Source of the DNA: Nonomuraea angiospora
Lineage (GTDB): Bacteria > Actinomycetota > Actinomycetes > Streptosporangiales > Streptosporangiaceae
Direction: 5' to 3'
NCBI RefSeq assembly: GCF_014873145.1
Contig: NZ_JADBEK010000001.1
Location: 3,596,001-3,660,000, forward strand
Length of the DNA: 64,000 nucleotides
The notes beneath the pieces were generated by a model. It ran no database searches and was not told the DNA's origin. It saw nothing but the letters and a program-made list of their open reading frames with translations. Shown in pieces: positions 8,709 to 17,202 of this stretch (positions are counted from its first letter, which is position 1; every line of letters begins with the position of its first letter). The position numbers and the translations under genes were made by a program.

Positions 8709-9773
8709 TCAGTGGTAGAGGGCTGATCGGGCGGCGTCTCTGACGGTCCCGGCCACGCGGCAGGCGGCTTGCTCCAGCTCAGGCTGCACCTTCTCAACCT
8801 CCGCCGCCCCTACTTCTCCCTCCACGTACGGCAGTCGTCGCACCCGGTCCATCCGCAGGTACGTCGGCGGATGCGTGCGGTCCACGCGGGCCTTCTCCTC
8901 GCGGGCGGCCTGGCGACGACGTTCGAGCTCCTCGTCCGGGATCTCGGCCACCCTTGCCCGCAGTTCGTCCCACAGATCCGAGGCCCCCAAGACGACCGCG
9001 CTCGGCTCCAGGAAGCTCTCGGCCGAGGGCACACGGGTGGTCAGCGCATCGAGCATCGAGACCATGGCCCGGGAGCCCGCCACCCGCGCGCCCAGCTCGT
9101 CAGCCCGGTATTCGGCCCGCTGCGACGAGCGGTGCAGCAGTAGCTCCAACGCGATGCTGAGTCCCCGTACGGGAAGAGCGGCCAGCGCCAGCACGGCCTG
9201 CGCGAAGAGATTGGCCAGACCCTCGTCCTCATGCCAGTCGAACCTCGTCACCTCACGAAGCTCCCTGAGGGAGTGCAGCGCGCTGCCCACGAGGAGTCCG
9301 TGCCTGGCGTCGCCGTTGCTGGAATGGGCCATCTCGTGCGCGAGAACCGCGATGCGCTCCTGCGGTGTGAGGATCGACCAGAGCGGATAGCCGATCATGA
9401 CCAGGCGCCGGCGCCGCCATCCGTACGTGCCGAACGCCGCGTTCACCATGCCGCAGAGGGCCACGACGTCGGTTTTCGGCGCTCCCACCCCGGCGCCGAT
9501 CCGGTCGAGGAGAGCGTACAGATTCGGTGCTTCCTCGCGCGTCAGCGGCTGAACGTCGGCGGGGAAGCGAGGGATGCGGGGGCGGACCAGCCACGCCAGG
9601 CCGAGAGCCACGACGCCGAGGAAGATGGCGAAGGGCGTCAGGCGGAAGAGCAGGTACACGCCGACAACGAGGAAGGCCGGGGCGAGGAGGTGAACCAGGC
9701 AGGCCAGGGCATAGGAGGCGATGCGTGCCAGGCCTGCAGATAAGCCAGACGCTGATGATGAGTCAGAGGACAT
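8709..9773 (-). CDS. M48-family membrane zinc metallopeptidase
   Basis: 354 residues from ATG 9773. Two hydrophobic segments near residues 20-40 and 45-65 anchor it. The zinc motif HEMAH lies at about 146-150 in VLAHEMAHSSNGD, and the glutamate ligand region RAEYRADELGARVAG follows. This is the HtpX/Ste24-like layout, facing the cytoplasm or membrane. The frame is open to 9851, but the extra 26 residues are arginine- and cysteine-rich and unlike the family, so the inner ATG was chosen. No obvious ribosome site precedes either start. Confidence 0.82.
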   Translation of the reverse strand: MSSDSSSASGLSAGLARIASYALACLVHLLAPAFLVVGVYLLFRLTPFAIFLGVVALGLAWLVRPRIPRFPADVQPLTREEAPNLYALLDRIGAGVGAPKTDVVALCGMVNAAFGTYGWRRRRLVMIGYPLWSILTPQERIAVLAHEMAHSSNGDARHGLLVGSALHSLRELREVTRFDWHEDEGLANLFAQAVLALAALPVRGLSIALELLLHRSSQRAEYRADELGARVAGSRAMVSMLDALTTRVPSAESFLEPSAVVLGASDLWDELRARVAEIPDEELERRRQAAREEKARVDRTHPPTYLRMDRVRRLPYVEGEVGAAEVEKVQPELEQAACRVAGTVRDAARSALYH

Positions 9774-10260
9774 GACACAGCAACGTGCCAGAACGCGGAC
9801 ACGTTTGTCACTCACGCCCCGTTTCCATGATCGGAGACAAGGCGTCTTCACATGCTCCGCGAGCTGCCAAAGGGAATGCCGGACCGACCGAGAACATCGC
9901 GCGGCGATGGACGGGAGCTTCCCAGGTGACGACCATGGAGCAGGACAGCCCCGTGAAAGATCAAAAGGGCCACGTCCCGCGTTGGGTGGCTCCCATAATT
10001 GGCTCCCCGCAGCTCCTTCTTAGCAAGACGGAGGTCATCATGTCTGCAAGATCAATAAGAGCTCCGACCCAGGACAAAACCTGCGGCAGATCGACCACCC
10101 TGCCAGGACGGTCCGCCACCGACCGGACCGCCTCTCGGCCGCTCAACGGGAAGAATGGACGGTGCTCCTCCGCCAAGCAACCAGCACGACCTTGATCATT
10201 ATGTCCTGCTGGAGAATTCGGCCACACCACCCAGTGGAATATCGACTCCAGTGTGATCAA
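9774..10260. other. Gene-poor stretch containing the left edge of the island
   Basis: No coding sequence with family similarity is seen. The segment holds the 18-bp tRNA-terminator copy at 9956-9973 and a pair of TGGCTCCC direct repeats (about 9987-10007) like those beside the integrase fragment at 17482-17501. The inverted pair ACCTTGATCA (about 10189-10198) and TGATCAAGGT (about 10254-10263) flanks the last 60 bp. Confidence 0.4.
9956..9973. repeat. 18-bp direct repeat of the tRNA-Val terminator arm
   Basis: AAAGATCAAAAGGGCCAC is identical at 9956-9973 and 25597-25614. At the right-hand site it is the 3' arm and T-tract of the tRNA-Val terminator (read on the minus strand). Its presence about 15.6 kb away suggests the original sequence downstream of the tRNA was displaced by insertions. 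The tRNA 3' end itself is not seen beside this copy. Confidence 0.55.
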
Positions 10261-10370
10261 GGTTGCGACCTCGGTCGCCCCGGAGGACCACCGCCACCCG
10301 ACGTGGAGGGCGAGGGCGTGGTTGGTGCCCGCGTCGCGACTCTCGGTCGCCCCGGAGGGCGACCGCCACC
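10261..10370 (-). CRISPR. Two-repeat, one-spacer CRISPR relic
   Basis: Two copies of a palindromic repeat lie 72 bp apart (10261-10298 and 10335-10370). They share CTCGGTCGCCCCGGAGG followed by ACCGCCACC, with two mismatches in the 29-base core. The second copy contains the perfect hairpin GGTCGCCC/GGGCGACC. A 36-bp unique segment separates them, a normal unit length for type I arrays. A cas7 fragment begins immediately after. Strand is given by the more usual placement of the AAC end and is tentative. Only two repeats remain, so certainty is limited. Confidence 0.5.
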
Positions 10371-10742
10371 GTCTCGTACGCCTCGACCTTCCCGAACCCC
10401 GTGTTCCCCGTCGACCACGCCATCACTCGCATCACCCAAACTCGCCAAGCCGGCATCGACAAAGGCGAACGCACCGAAATGGGTTCCAAATGGACCGTTC
10501 ACTACGGCCTGTATCGCGTGCATGCCTACTACAGCACCGCCCACGGTCTCCAAACCGGCATCACCAGCCAAGACCTCGACACCCTCTGGCAAGCTCTGAC
10601 CAACATATTCGACCACGACCGCAGCGCCACTCGCGGCGAAATGGCCATCCAAGGCCTCTACATCTTCAGCCACGACAACGCCTTCGGCTGCGCCCGCGCC
10701 ACAACTCTCTTCGACCGCATCAAAGTCACACCCCTCATCTGA
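10371..10742 (+). pseudogene. Fragment of cas7 / csd2 (type I-C CRISPR backbone protein)
   Basis: About 120 codons match the middle and C-terminal part of Csd2/Cas7: NPVFPVDHAITRITQTR, TEMGSKWTVHYGLYRVHAYYS, then LFWEAL-like LDTLWQAL, FDHDRSATRGEM and GLYIFSHDNAFG ending LFDRI. Csd2 is normally about 290 residues. Here the N-terminal half (the RRM core and the SQ-type start) is missing, and the end stops just after the LFDRI motif. It directly abuts the CRISPR repeats. No other cas gene is present, so this is a relic. Confidence 0.7.
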
Positions 10743-10987
10743 TGCGAAGCAGACCGCGAGGGATCATGCACTAACAGCAAGGCAGCGCCAGCCGCACCTG
10801 GTGCTGCCGACTACAGCATTACCAGGCATCTGATGACCGTCCTTACAGACGGACGAGAACTGAAACGGGACGAGGGCCGGAGCCCGGGTCACGTGAGTCC
10901 CGTATCTAAACTTGAGAACTGAAGACAGAAGCAAGACACAGTCGAGCAAGGCGGTCGTCATCACCGGCGGCCGAGGATCGCAACCCG

Positions 10988-11847
10988 GTGGACGACCGGG
11001 CCCCAGCCGTCAACCTGATCGCAGCCACCCAACGCCCCTCCAAGGACGCCATGGGCAAGAGCGCGGTCCGCGCACAGATGGATGTCCGGCTGTGCTTCCG
11101 CGTTCGGGAACCCCGCGACGGTGATCTCATCCTGGGCCAGGGCATGGTCAAGCCGGCTCGCACCCCCACAAGTTCGACGCCCCCGGCAAGTTCCTGATCA
11201 GCTTTCCGGAACACGACATCCCCCGCCGCGCGCGCACGTACCTCCTCGACGACGAGGGCGTACAGACCACCGCCGAACGGCATGCCCAACACCGGCCGTC
11301 CCTCGACGAGGTATCGGCTCAAGCCCTGCAACGCGCGACTGAGACGCCCGCCCCGCCGCCACAACCCGCCGTCCGACCGTCACCCCGGCACGCCCGCGAC
11401 AACGCCGTACGGGAAGCCGAGGAGGCCCTGACAACCGCGCTGAGGCAGGCCCCCGCCGACGGGACAAGCGTCGGTGATCTCATGCGCGCAACCGGCATGC
11501 GTCGCACCTGGGTCTACCAACGCCTCCAAGAACTAGGCCATGCGCGCCAGGTCGAACAGGTCGCGCGGGTCGCGCGGGGACGCTGGCGCGCCCTCCCCGC
11601 GATCCACGATCCGTTATCCGAGGTTGTAAGGCAACTAAGGGCCCTCGTCGCGCGGATCGCCGCAGTGGCCGCTGAGGCGGGCAACGGCGTCCTGCTGCCA
11701 GGCTCCGTCACCGAGGAGGCATCACCGCGATCGCCGCCGAGGTTGCTACTCCCTGCTGGCTCTTCGCTTTGGAGCGGAGCAAGCTCCAGCCCAGACACCT
11801 TCAGGCTCGTCCTCGTTCGTCTGATCAGGCGTACCGTCGATCACTAA
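10988..11847 (+). pseudogene. C-terminal part of an FtsK/SpoIIIE-type transfer (Tra) protein, frameshifted
   Basis: The first frame reads APAVNLIAATQRPSKDAMG, SAVRAQMDVRLCFRVREPRD, LILGQGM, the sensor region at the end of the FtsK-like ATPase of actinomycete integrative conjugative elements. At about 11150-11157 the reading moves to another frame and continues HPHKFDAPGKFLIS, then a winged-helix-like tail up to the stop at 11847. Walker A and B and the whole N-terminal half are absent. It is therefore a truncated, frameshifted remnant of the DNA-translocating transfer protein of the older element. Confidence 0.75.
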
Positions 11848-11989
11848 TTCTAGTGTGATGAGACCTGCGGTTTCAGTCAAATTTCAGCGGTAATTCAGGG
11901 CCGCGCGAGAACCTGATTTCCGGAAGTCAAAAGCTCTTCCGCCGCCGAGTTAGGACGACGCGGCTAACTCCTGTCTCCTCGGAGAGATC

Positions 11990-12349
11990 TTGCGCATTCG
12001 GATAAGCAAGCCCATCGCAATCAGCGGTGCGATCCTCGCCCTTACCGCGGGCATTGTGACAGCTGGCGGAGCTCCTGCCGCCGCAGCCGTCGGCGGAGCC
12101 CCTGCCGCCGCAGCCGCTGACGGCACCTGCGTGGCTGGTTGGGGCGTGCGATCAGTCAGGCGATTCGTCCCCGACCGTCTCTACAGCTGTGTGGGAGGGG
12201 AAGGACTCGATGTCATCTGCTGGCAGCCAGGCGAACTGGACGGCAGCGGATCCAACGTCTGGTATCGGGTGCGAGTGATCAAGGCCCAGGTCACCGGCTG
12301 GATTCACAAAACTGGGACCAATGGCGTCAAGGGCGCAACCCTCTGCTAG
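11990..12349 (+). CDS. Small secreted protein, SH3-like, function unknown
   Basis: 119 residues from a TTG start after GGAGAG. The N-terminus is a Sec signal (basic MRIRISK, hydrophobic ISGAILALTAGIVTA, then alanine-rich sequence with two copies of GGAPAAAA). The mature part is about 75 residues with cysteines in DGTCVAGWG, LYSCVG, DVICWQ and ATLC, and a WYRVRV strand resembling bacterial SH3-type folds. No catalytic motif is seen. It is inside the decayed island segment and looks intact. Confidence 0.55.
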   Translation: MRIRISKPIAISGAILALTAGIVTAGGAPAAAAVGGAPAAAAADGTCVAGWGVRSVRRFVPDRLYSCVGGEGLDVICWQPGELDGSGSNVWYRVRVIKAQVTGWIHKTGTNGVKGATLC

Positions 12350-12420
12350 ATCATGCCTGGTACCCCCCCTCATTCATCTGCCGAATGCTGTGAACCGGCA
12401 CATCCTCGATCAGGGACTCG

Positions 12421-12744
12421 ATGAACAGAAAACTTGCCGCATTCGTTTCCGCCCTTCTGATCAGCTTTAGTGTTGGCTTCGCCGCTCCTGCCGCGTCGGC
12501 GACCGTCCTGCACGACACGACGATCGCGAGCGCTGTAGCGAGCCCACCGCTCAAGACATGCGACATCAGCGCCAACCTCAACACGACAGCGACCGTTTAC
12601 ATCTCGGCATGTCGCAAGGCGGGTATTCGTAAGGTATTCCCCGGTCAATATCTGAACGTAGTCATCGGCAAGATCAAAGAAGACCGGACCGCCGCAGGCA
12701 AGAGGGCCTGGAAGCTTCTCAACGAGCAACGATGGAGAAAGTGA
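12421..12744 (+). CDS. Small secreted protein of unknown function
   Basis: 107 residues with a clear signal peptide MNRKLAAFVSALLISFSVGF followed by APAASA. The mature part has two cysteines (KTCDIS and SACRKAG) and a basic C-terminus. No family is recognised. It follows the other small secreted gene by 71 bp in the same direction, so they may be co-expressed cargo genes. A strong hairpin after it (12788-12818) ends the unit. No good ribosome site is visible. Confidence 0.5.
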   Translation: MNRKLAAFVSALLISFSVGFAAPAASATVLHDTTIASAVASPPLKTCDISANLNTTATVYISACRKAGIRKVFPGQYLNVVIGKIKEDRTAAGKRAWKLLNEQRWRK

Positions 12745-12787
12745 CGGGTCGGATTCAGCGCTGGGCAATGCCAGCGCCAGTACGGAG

Positions 12788-12818
12788 TGCCGTGCTCCCT
12801 CGCGAGGAGAGCACGGCA
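12788..12818. terminator. Bidirectional hairpin terminator
   Basis: TGCCGTGCTC (12788-12797) pairs perfectly with GAGCACGGCA (12809-12818) over an 11-nt loop. It lies between two convergent genes (secreted protein to the left, methyltransferase remnant to the right). Confidence 0.7.
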
Positions 12819-12829
12819 CGTTCGGTGTG

Positions 12830-13314
12830 TCACCTCGTCCACAACCCGATGATCCCGTCCTGGTATTTGCCGTAGAAAGTGTCCAGGCTGGTGACGTGAG
12901 TGGGATCCATCGCCAGGACATCCCAGACCTGAGGATTCGGGGTCGTCACCACCACACCCTTGGTTGCGTGCCGTTGAAGGGCCCGGACCAGCCGCTCGGG
13001 CTTGTCCAGGTGCTCCAGTAATTCAAGAGCGGCGAACCAGTCGTATTGCCGGGGCGGCGTCCACTCGTTCAGGTCGACGCCGTCGACCCAGGCATCCACG
13101 GGCATGTACCGTCCCCGCCATCCCCAGGAGACTTTGAGACACACGTCCAGCTCTGTCAGCCCAGCTCCTACATCGGCGAGGATGTCGAAGTTGGAGAAGC
13201 CCGCCGAGTAGAGCCTGTCGGCTGCAGCGTCGTAGCGCGCGCCGGCTTTCGTACTCGACCCGCGAGGAAGCCGCAGATACTCCTCAGCTTCCGCATCCGA
13301 TCGCGATCAACCAT
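12830..13314 (-). pseudogene. SAM-dependent methyltransferase, N-terminal frameshift
   Basis: The main frame has no start codon before GTG 13144, but homologous-looking sequence continues upstream of it: YDAAADRLYSAGFSNFDILADVGAGLTELD. This contains the glycine-rich SAM-binding motif I. An ATG at 13314 (MVDRDRMRK) lies in another frame, so a one-base change near 13285-13300 splits the gene. Later parts include LELLEHLDKP and VVVTTPNP, as in class I methyltransferases. It is the last gene of the rSAM-ACP-FabV unit, 16 bp after the FabV stop. Starting at 13144 would remove motif I, so the current gene is likely dead. Confidence 0.65.
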
Positions 13315-13330
13315 CATCTACTCCCTAGTC

Positions 13331-14531
13331 TTATTTCAAGGTCGGCCAGGGAAGATCCGGCTCACAGGGCGCGGCGTAGTCGACGCCCTCCACGTCGAAC
13401 CCGTACAGGCGACGCACCTCGCCAGTGAACCAGCCGATGTCGGCCAGGTCCCCCGATGTTGTCCTGGGTGACCTTCTCCCATCGCTCAGTCACCTTCTCC
13501 TGAACGAGGGGGTGCAGCTCCCACCGGTCGAGGCGCAGCCGGTTCGCCTCGTCAAGGGTGAGATCCCGGACCCCGGTGAGCTGGTCCCACATCTCGACCG
13601 CCTGCGTCATCGGGGACTGCATCAGCTCGCTGAGTACGCCGCGCAGCAGGCTGGTGTAGAGGGCAATTCCGGGGATCGCCGTGGATGCCTGGGTGACGGC
13701 CGCGCCGTTGACCGACGTCAGCGCCCGCCCGCCCACCGATTGAAGATCTCCATTCAGCGTGAGCGCGGTCTCCTCCAGGTGGGCCTTGGCGGCGCCGATC
13801 GTGCCCTGCCGGTAGATCCGCTCGGTGAGGTGCGACCCAATGTAGGACAGCGCCACCGTCGTGAACCCATCACGCAAGAGGCCGCTGTCGGCCAGGGCGT
13901 AAATCCAAAGGGCCCAGTCCTCCCCGCCCATGACCTTGATCGTGGCGGCCTTCTCATCTTCGGTGGCCGGTTCGACCTGGACGTCCTTCAGTGTCGGGGT
14001 GTCCCCACTGAAGTCCAGGGTCTTGGTGCCGTAGCCCTGCCCGAGGGGCTTCAGCTCCGACTGGTAGGTCTGGCCGGAGACCGGGTCAGTCCGTCGCGGC
14101 GCGGCGATGCTGTAGATCAGGTAGTCGATACCGCCCTCGAACCTCTTGCCGAGGAGGTCGAGCACCTGCTGCTTCGTGTCGTGCGCGAAGGCGTCGCCGT
14201 TGACGAAGGAGAAGTCGCTGCCGGCCGCTGCCGCGAGTTCGGCGGTCGCGACGGTGCGGTACCAGCCCGCGGTGGCCGTACGCCGGTCGGTCGGCGGTCG
14301 CTCGAAGGCCAGTCCGACGCCCTGCATGTCGTACCGGCGGATCCCGGCGATGGTGGCGGCCAGGCCGTACCCGGCGCTGGACCCGATGATCAGGGCGGTC
14401 GGCCGGTCGCGGCCCGCTGCGGGGGCAGGAGCGACCTGGTCGCGCATGTCTTGGACGATCTTGGCGCATCCGCCCGGATGGGAGTCGAACATAAGGAACC
14501 CACGCCCGCGCGGTTCGATGATTCGTGTCAT
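13331..14531 (-). pseudogene. fabV: FabV-type trans-2-enoyl-ACP/CoA reductase with C-terminal frameshift
   Basis: The protein reads as FabV from the start: IIEPRGRGFLMFDSHPGGC, the NADH loop ALIIGSSAGYGLA, FERPPTDRRTATAGWY, INGDAF-like VNGDAFAHD, and the catalytic Tyr region ALSYIGSHLTERIY. Near the end a run of five C (13450-13454 on the plus strand) has one extra base. Removing it restores NIGDLADIGWFTGEVRRLYGF and DVEGVDY, the normal FabV C-terminus, ending at 13331. FabV reduces the 2,3-double bond of enoyl thioesters. Beside an ACP gene it would work on a carrier-bound chain. As read, the last 25 or so residues are scrambled. Confidence 0.82.
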
Positions 14532-14540
14532 CGTTGTGCC

Positions 14541-14813
14541 TTATCTGGTCGGGCCTGCGGGCGACCTCGTGCCCGCGAGGCGTTGGACGATCGTGATGAG
14601 GTCACCGATCGTGTGAGCCTGGCCGGTGTCCTCGTCCGGGATCGTGATGCTGAACTGCATTTCGAGCTGCCTGATCAGCCGTAGCGGCGCGAGGCTATCG
14701 ACCCCCGGATCATTCCAGAGGTGCAACGCCGAGCCTTTGCAGTCGGCTGGTGTGAGGCGAGCAACTGCGACGACTGCGGCCATCACCTGCTCCTCGATGA
14801 GCGCGTCATCCAC
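14541..14813 (-). CDS. Acyl carrier protein
   Basis: 90 residues with the phosphopantetheine attachment motif GVDSL (serine at about 40) in WNDPGVDSLAPLRLIRQLE, followed by the helix-III region IPDEDTGQAHTIGDLITIVQRL. It needs a 4'-phosphopantetheinyl transferase to be active. The start overlaps the end of the radical SAM gene by 8 bp and the stop is 10 bp before fabV, so the genes are translationally linked. It is the only gene of the four in this operon that reads cleanly. Too divergent to be the housekeeping AcpP; a dedicated carrier is likely. Confidence 0.82.
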   Translation of the reverse strand: MDDALIEEQVMAAVVAVARLTPADCKGSALHLWNDPGVDSLAPLRLIRQLEMQFSITIPDEDTGQAHTIGDLITIVQRLAGTRSPAGPTR

Positions 14814-15898
14814 GAAGGGCTCCCTTTGGGCGGACGCGCGACCACAAGGCGTCGGCGGGCACCAGCGGCAGGTCCGTGCGGGTGAGGGTGCGCTGGCCGG
14901 TGCGCTGCTCGAAGTCGTCGATGAGGATCTTGCATGACCCGCAGAAGCTTCCGCACGTCATCTGTTCGGTCTCTGCGCGGAGGATCACGTCGTGCAGCGC
15001 CTTCAGGCCGCCGCGTGCGCGTACGGTGGCGACGTAGGGCGACTGGTTCGTCCGGGCCAGGATGTCACGGACCGGTTCGGCGAAGATGTCGCCGAAACCC
15101 AACTTGTTCGGCACGTTGAACGCCGCGCACGCGTACATGCTCCCGTTGGCCTTGAGAAGCGCGGTGGGCAGCATGCAGGAGCCCACGGTGGGGGCGAAGC
15201 AGTCGTAGCACGCGTCCATCCACTCGGCCACCGTCGTGTGGCCCGGCCGGCGGATGTCCGCCTGACCCGGCAGGCGCTCGTTTTCCAGGTAGACCCGCAT
15301 CGTGCTGTGAACTCGGTCGTGAGGGAAGTCGCCGTAGGTCCGCTCGTACAGCTCCATGAGCTGATAGATCTTGTGCTGCCGGTCGGCTGGGTCGGCGAGG
15401 CTGGAGACGGCGATGTTCAGGTTCCGGTCGGTGAACTCGGTCACCACGTGGTGGATGATGCTGGCGACCCGGTCCAGAGGCGTGATCCCCAGATGCCGTT
15501 CGTGGTGAGCTTGCTGATCTCCACGATGCCGCGGGCTTGGGACATGAACCGCAGCAGGGCACGCATCGCGACAAACGGCTCCCCGCCGGTGATGGCGACG
15601 CTGGGGAGTCCGACGTCGGCGAACTCGGCCAGCAGGTGGTCGAGTTGAGCATCAGGCAGGGAGCGGCCAGCTTGGAGGGACTGGGCGCCCATACCGCAGC
15701 TTGGGCAGACGTCGTTGCACTTCTTCGTGATCTCGAACTCGATTCGCATTGGCCGGTAGGGGGCTTCGGCCAGGCCCGCTTAGTCCAGCGGCCGAGGATG
15801 AGGTCGAACACGTCCGACCTCTTGGATGCGTACTTCCTCCGGTAGGGGACCACTGGGCCGCGACCGTGGATGAACGTCGCGTGGCCTTCTTTGATCAC
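14806..15898 (-). pseudogene. Radical SAM protein with C-terminal cysteine cluster (SPASM-like), two frameshifts
   Basis: Three frames rebuild one protein of about 360 residues. It starts MIKEGHATFIHGRGPVVPYR (ATG 15898) and shifts near 15770-15783. It continues IEFEITKKCNDVCPSCGMG, with the CxxxCxxC iron-sulfur motif, and TGGEPF, the SAM GGE motif. A second shift near 15485-15497 leads into TPLDRVASIIHH and the C-terminal part. That part holds many cysteines (ACYDCFAP, GSCMLP, YACAAF, CGSFCGSC), as expected for auxiliary cluster ligands. It heads the ACP-fabV-methyltransferase operon. Its substrate may be carrier-bound; this is an inference. Confidence 0.75.
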
Positions 15899-16219
15899 TT
15901 CAGTCTCCGCTGAGTCTCCGTGGTGGAGTGGGGACCGGCCGTGGGGCTGCGAATCAGCGGCGCAGCCCCACGGCCTGTTCGCCCCGGCCTCGTGCGCCGG
16001 GGTGAGGGTGCCGTGACCGTACGGGCGGGTGTGGGGCCACGGCTGGGGAAGGTCAGTAAGTGTTCAGTCGGTGGGCAAGCCAGATGCGGCCCGCCACGGC
16101 GTCGGCCGGCGCGGACGGCCAGGACGGAACCCGCGACAGCAGCTCATCTGCCTGTTGTGGGCTGTGGCCAGCCTGGACCAGGCGCGGGGCGAACGTAGCA
16201 GTGACGGCTGGAGGGATCT
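15899..16219. other. Divergent promoter region
   Basis: 320 bp between the radical SAM remnant (minus) and the HAD hydrolase (plus). No gene is supported. A short GC-rich inverted repeat (CCGTGGGGCTGC with GCAGCCCCACGG, about 15938-15973) may be a terminator or operator. Confidence 0.4.
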
Positions 16220-16918
16220 ATGGCAGCACGCCGAATCGTGCTCTGGGACATCGACCACACACTCATCGATACGAGGGGCGTTGGCCGTGAGCTGTCAGCC
16301 CAGGCGTTTGAGCAAGTGACTGGCGTGCCAATGCGCACGCAGGCGAAGATCGACGGAATTACCGAATCCGTGATCTTCCGGGAGACCGCAAAGCTGCATG
16401 GTCTGAAGACCAACCGAGAAGGCTTCGAGCGGTTCGCCTCAGCTCTCACCAAAGCACACCTCGCGCGAGCGACCGATCTGCGGGAGCGCGGCCACGCCCT
16501 ACCAGGTGCAGCTGCGGCCCTCGATGCACTGGGCGCGATGCCTGGGGTTCTGCAGACCGTGTTGACTGGAAACGTTCGTATGGTTGCCGAGATCAAGCTC
16601 CAGGTCTTCGGCCTCGATAGACACATCCGTTGGGACATTGGCGCATACGGCGAAGACGACGACATTCGTGCTGAGCTGGTGCGTATCGCTCTTGGGCGGG
16701 CCGCGTCCGCACTCGGGGAGCCGGCCGCGCCCGCGGATGCAGTGCTCATTGGTGACACGCCCGCGGATGTGGAGGCTGCGCTAGAAAATGGGGTGCCGGT
16801 AGTCGCTGTGGCATCTGGGCGCAGTTCCGTTGATGACTTGCGCGATGCTGGCGCGGTTCGCATCCTGCCAACCCTTGCGGACACGGAGGCGGTCGTGGCC
16901 ATGGTGCGTGAAGCGTAG
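16220..16918 (+). CDS. HAD-family hydrolase (phosphatase-like)
   Basis: 232 residues with all HAD motifs: nucleophile motif LWDIDHTLIDT (Asp at about 10 and 12), motif II LTGN (about 114-117), and motif IV LIGDTPADVEAA (about 176-187). The cap sits between motifs I and II, as in phosphoglycolate-phosphatase-like enzymes. ATG follows GGAGGGATCT. It looks intact inside the old island segment and is divergent from the rSAM operon, so it could serve that pathway or be unrelated. Substrate unknown. Confidence 0.82.
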   Translation: MAARRIVLWDIDHTLIDTRGVGRELSAQAFEQVTGVPMRTQAKIDGITESVIFRETAKLHGLKTNREGFERFASALTKAHLARATDLRERGHALPGAAAALDALGAMPGVLQTVLTGNVRMVAEIKLQVFGLDRHIRWDIGAYGEDDDIRAELVRIALGRAASALGEPAAPADAVLIGDTPADVEAALENGVPVVAVASGRSSVDDLRDAGAVRILPTLADTEAVVAMVREA

Positions 16919-16954
16919 CCGCTCAGCTAGCCTCGGCCTGGTGATGTAAGTCAA

Positions 16955-17200
16955 TCAAAGGCTCTTCAGCGGCAGGTCGTTGGTCTGGAAGCGGATCCGC
17001 CGTGCGTTCGCTACCCGGTGCAGCAGTTCCACCGGCTGAGCTTCTCCATCCTGGGTGACGCGCTCAGCGGTCAGGACGGACACGCCGGGCCGGAGCCGCA
17101 GCGCATCTGCTTCGTCCTTCGTCGCCGTCCGCGCGCCGATGAGTTCGCGCACACGGGCCGTCGCGGGGTCGAGCACGTTGGCGGCGATGAGCGCGGCCAA
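16955..17200 (-). pseudogene. C-terminal (UTRA) fragment of a GntR-family regulator
   Basis: About 80 codons resemble the end of a GntR/UTRA ligand domain: ARTATKDEADALRLRPGVSVLTAERV, then PVELLHRV, RIRFQTNDLPL. The N-terminal winged helix is missing, and the frame opens at an internal ATG exactly where integrase sequence of the opposite strand begins (about 17200). This is a deletion junction of the old element. The fragment resembles the KorSA-type regulators found near RepSA elements, but that is only a suggestion. Confidence 0.6.
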
Positions 17201-17202
17201 AA

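Noticed and set aside
9961..10260. Minus-strand ORF of 99 codons across the island's left edge
   Set aside because: It spans the tRNA-terminator repeat and the arm-like repeats, so it cannot be an ancestral gene. No motif is seen.
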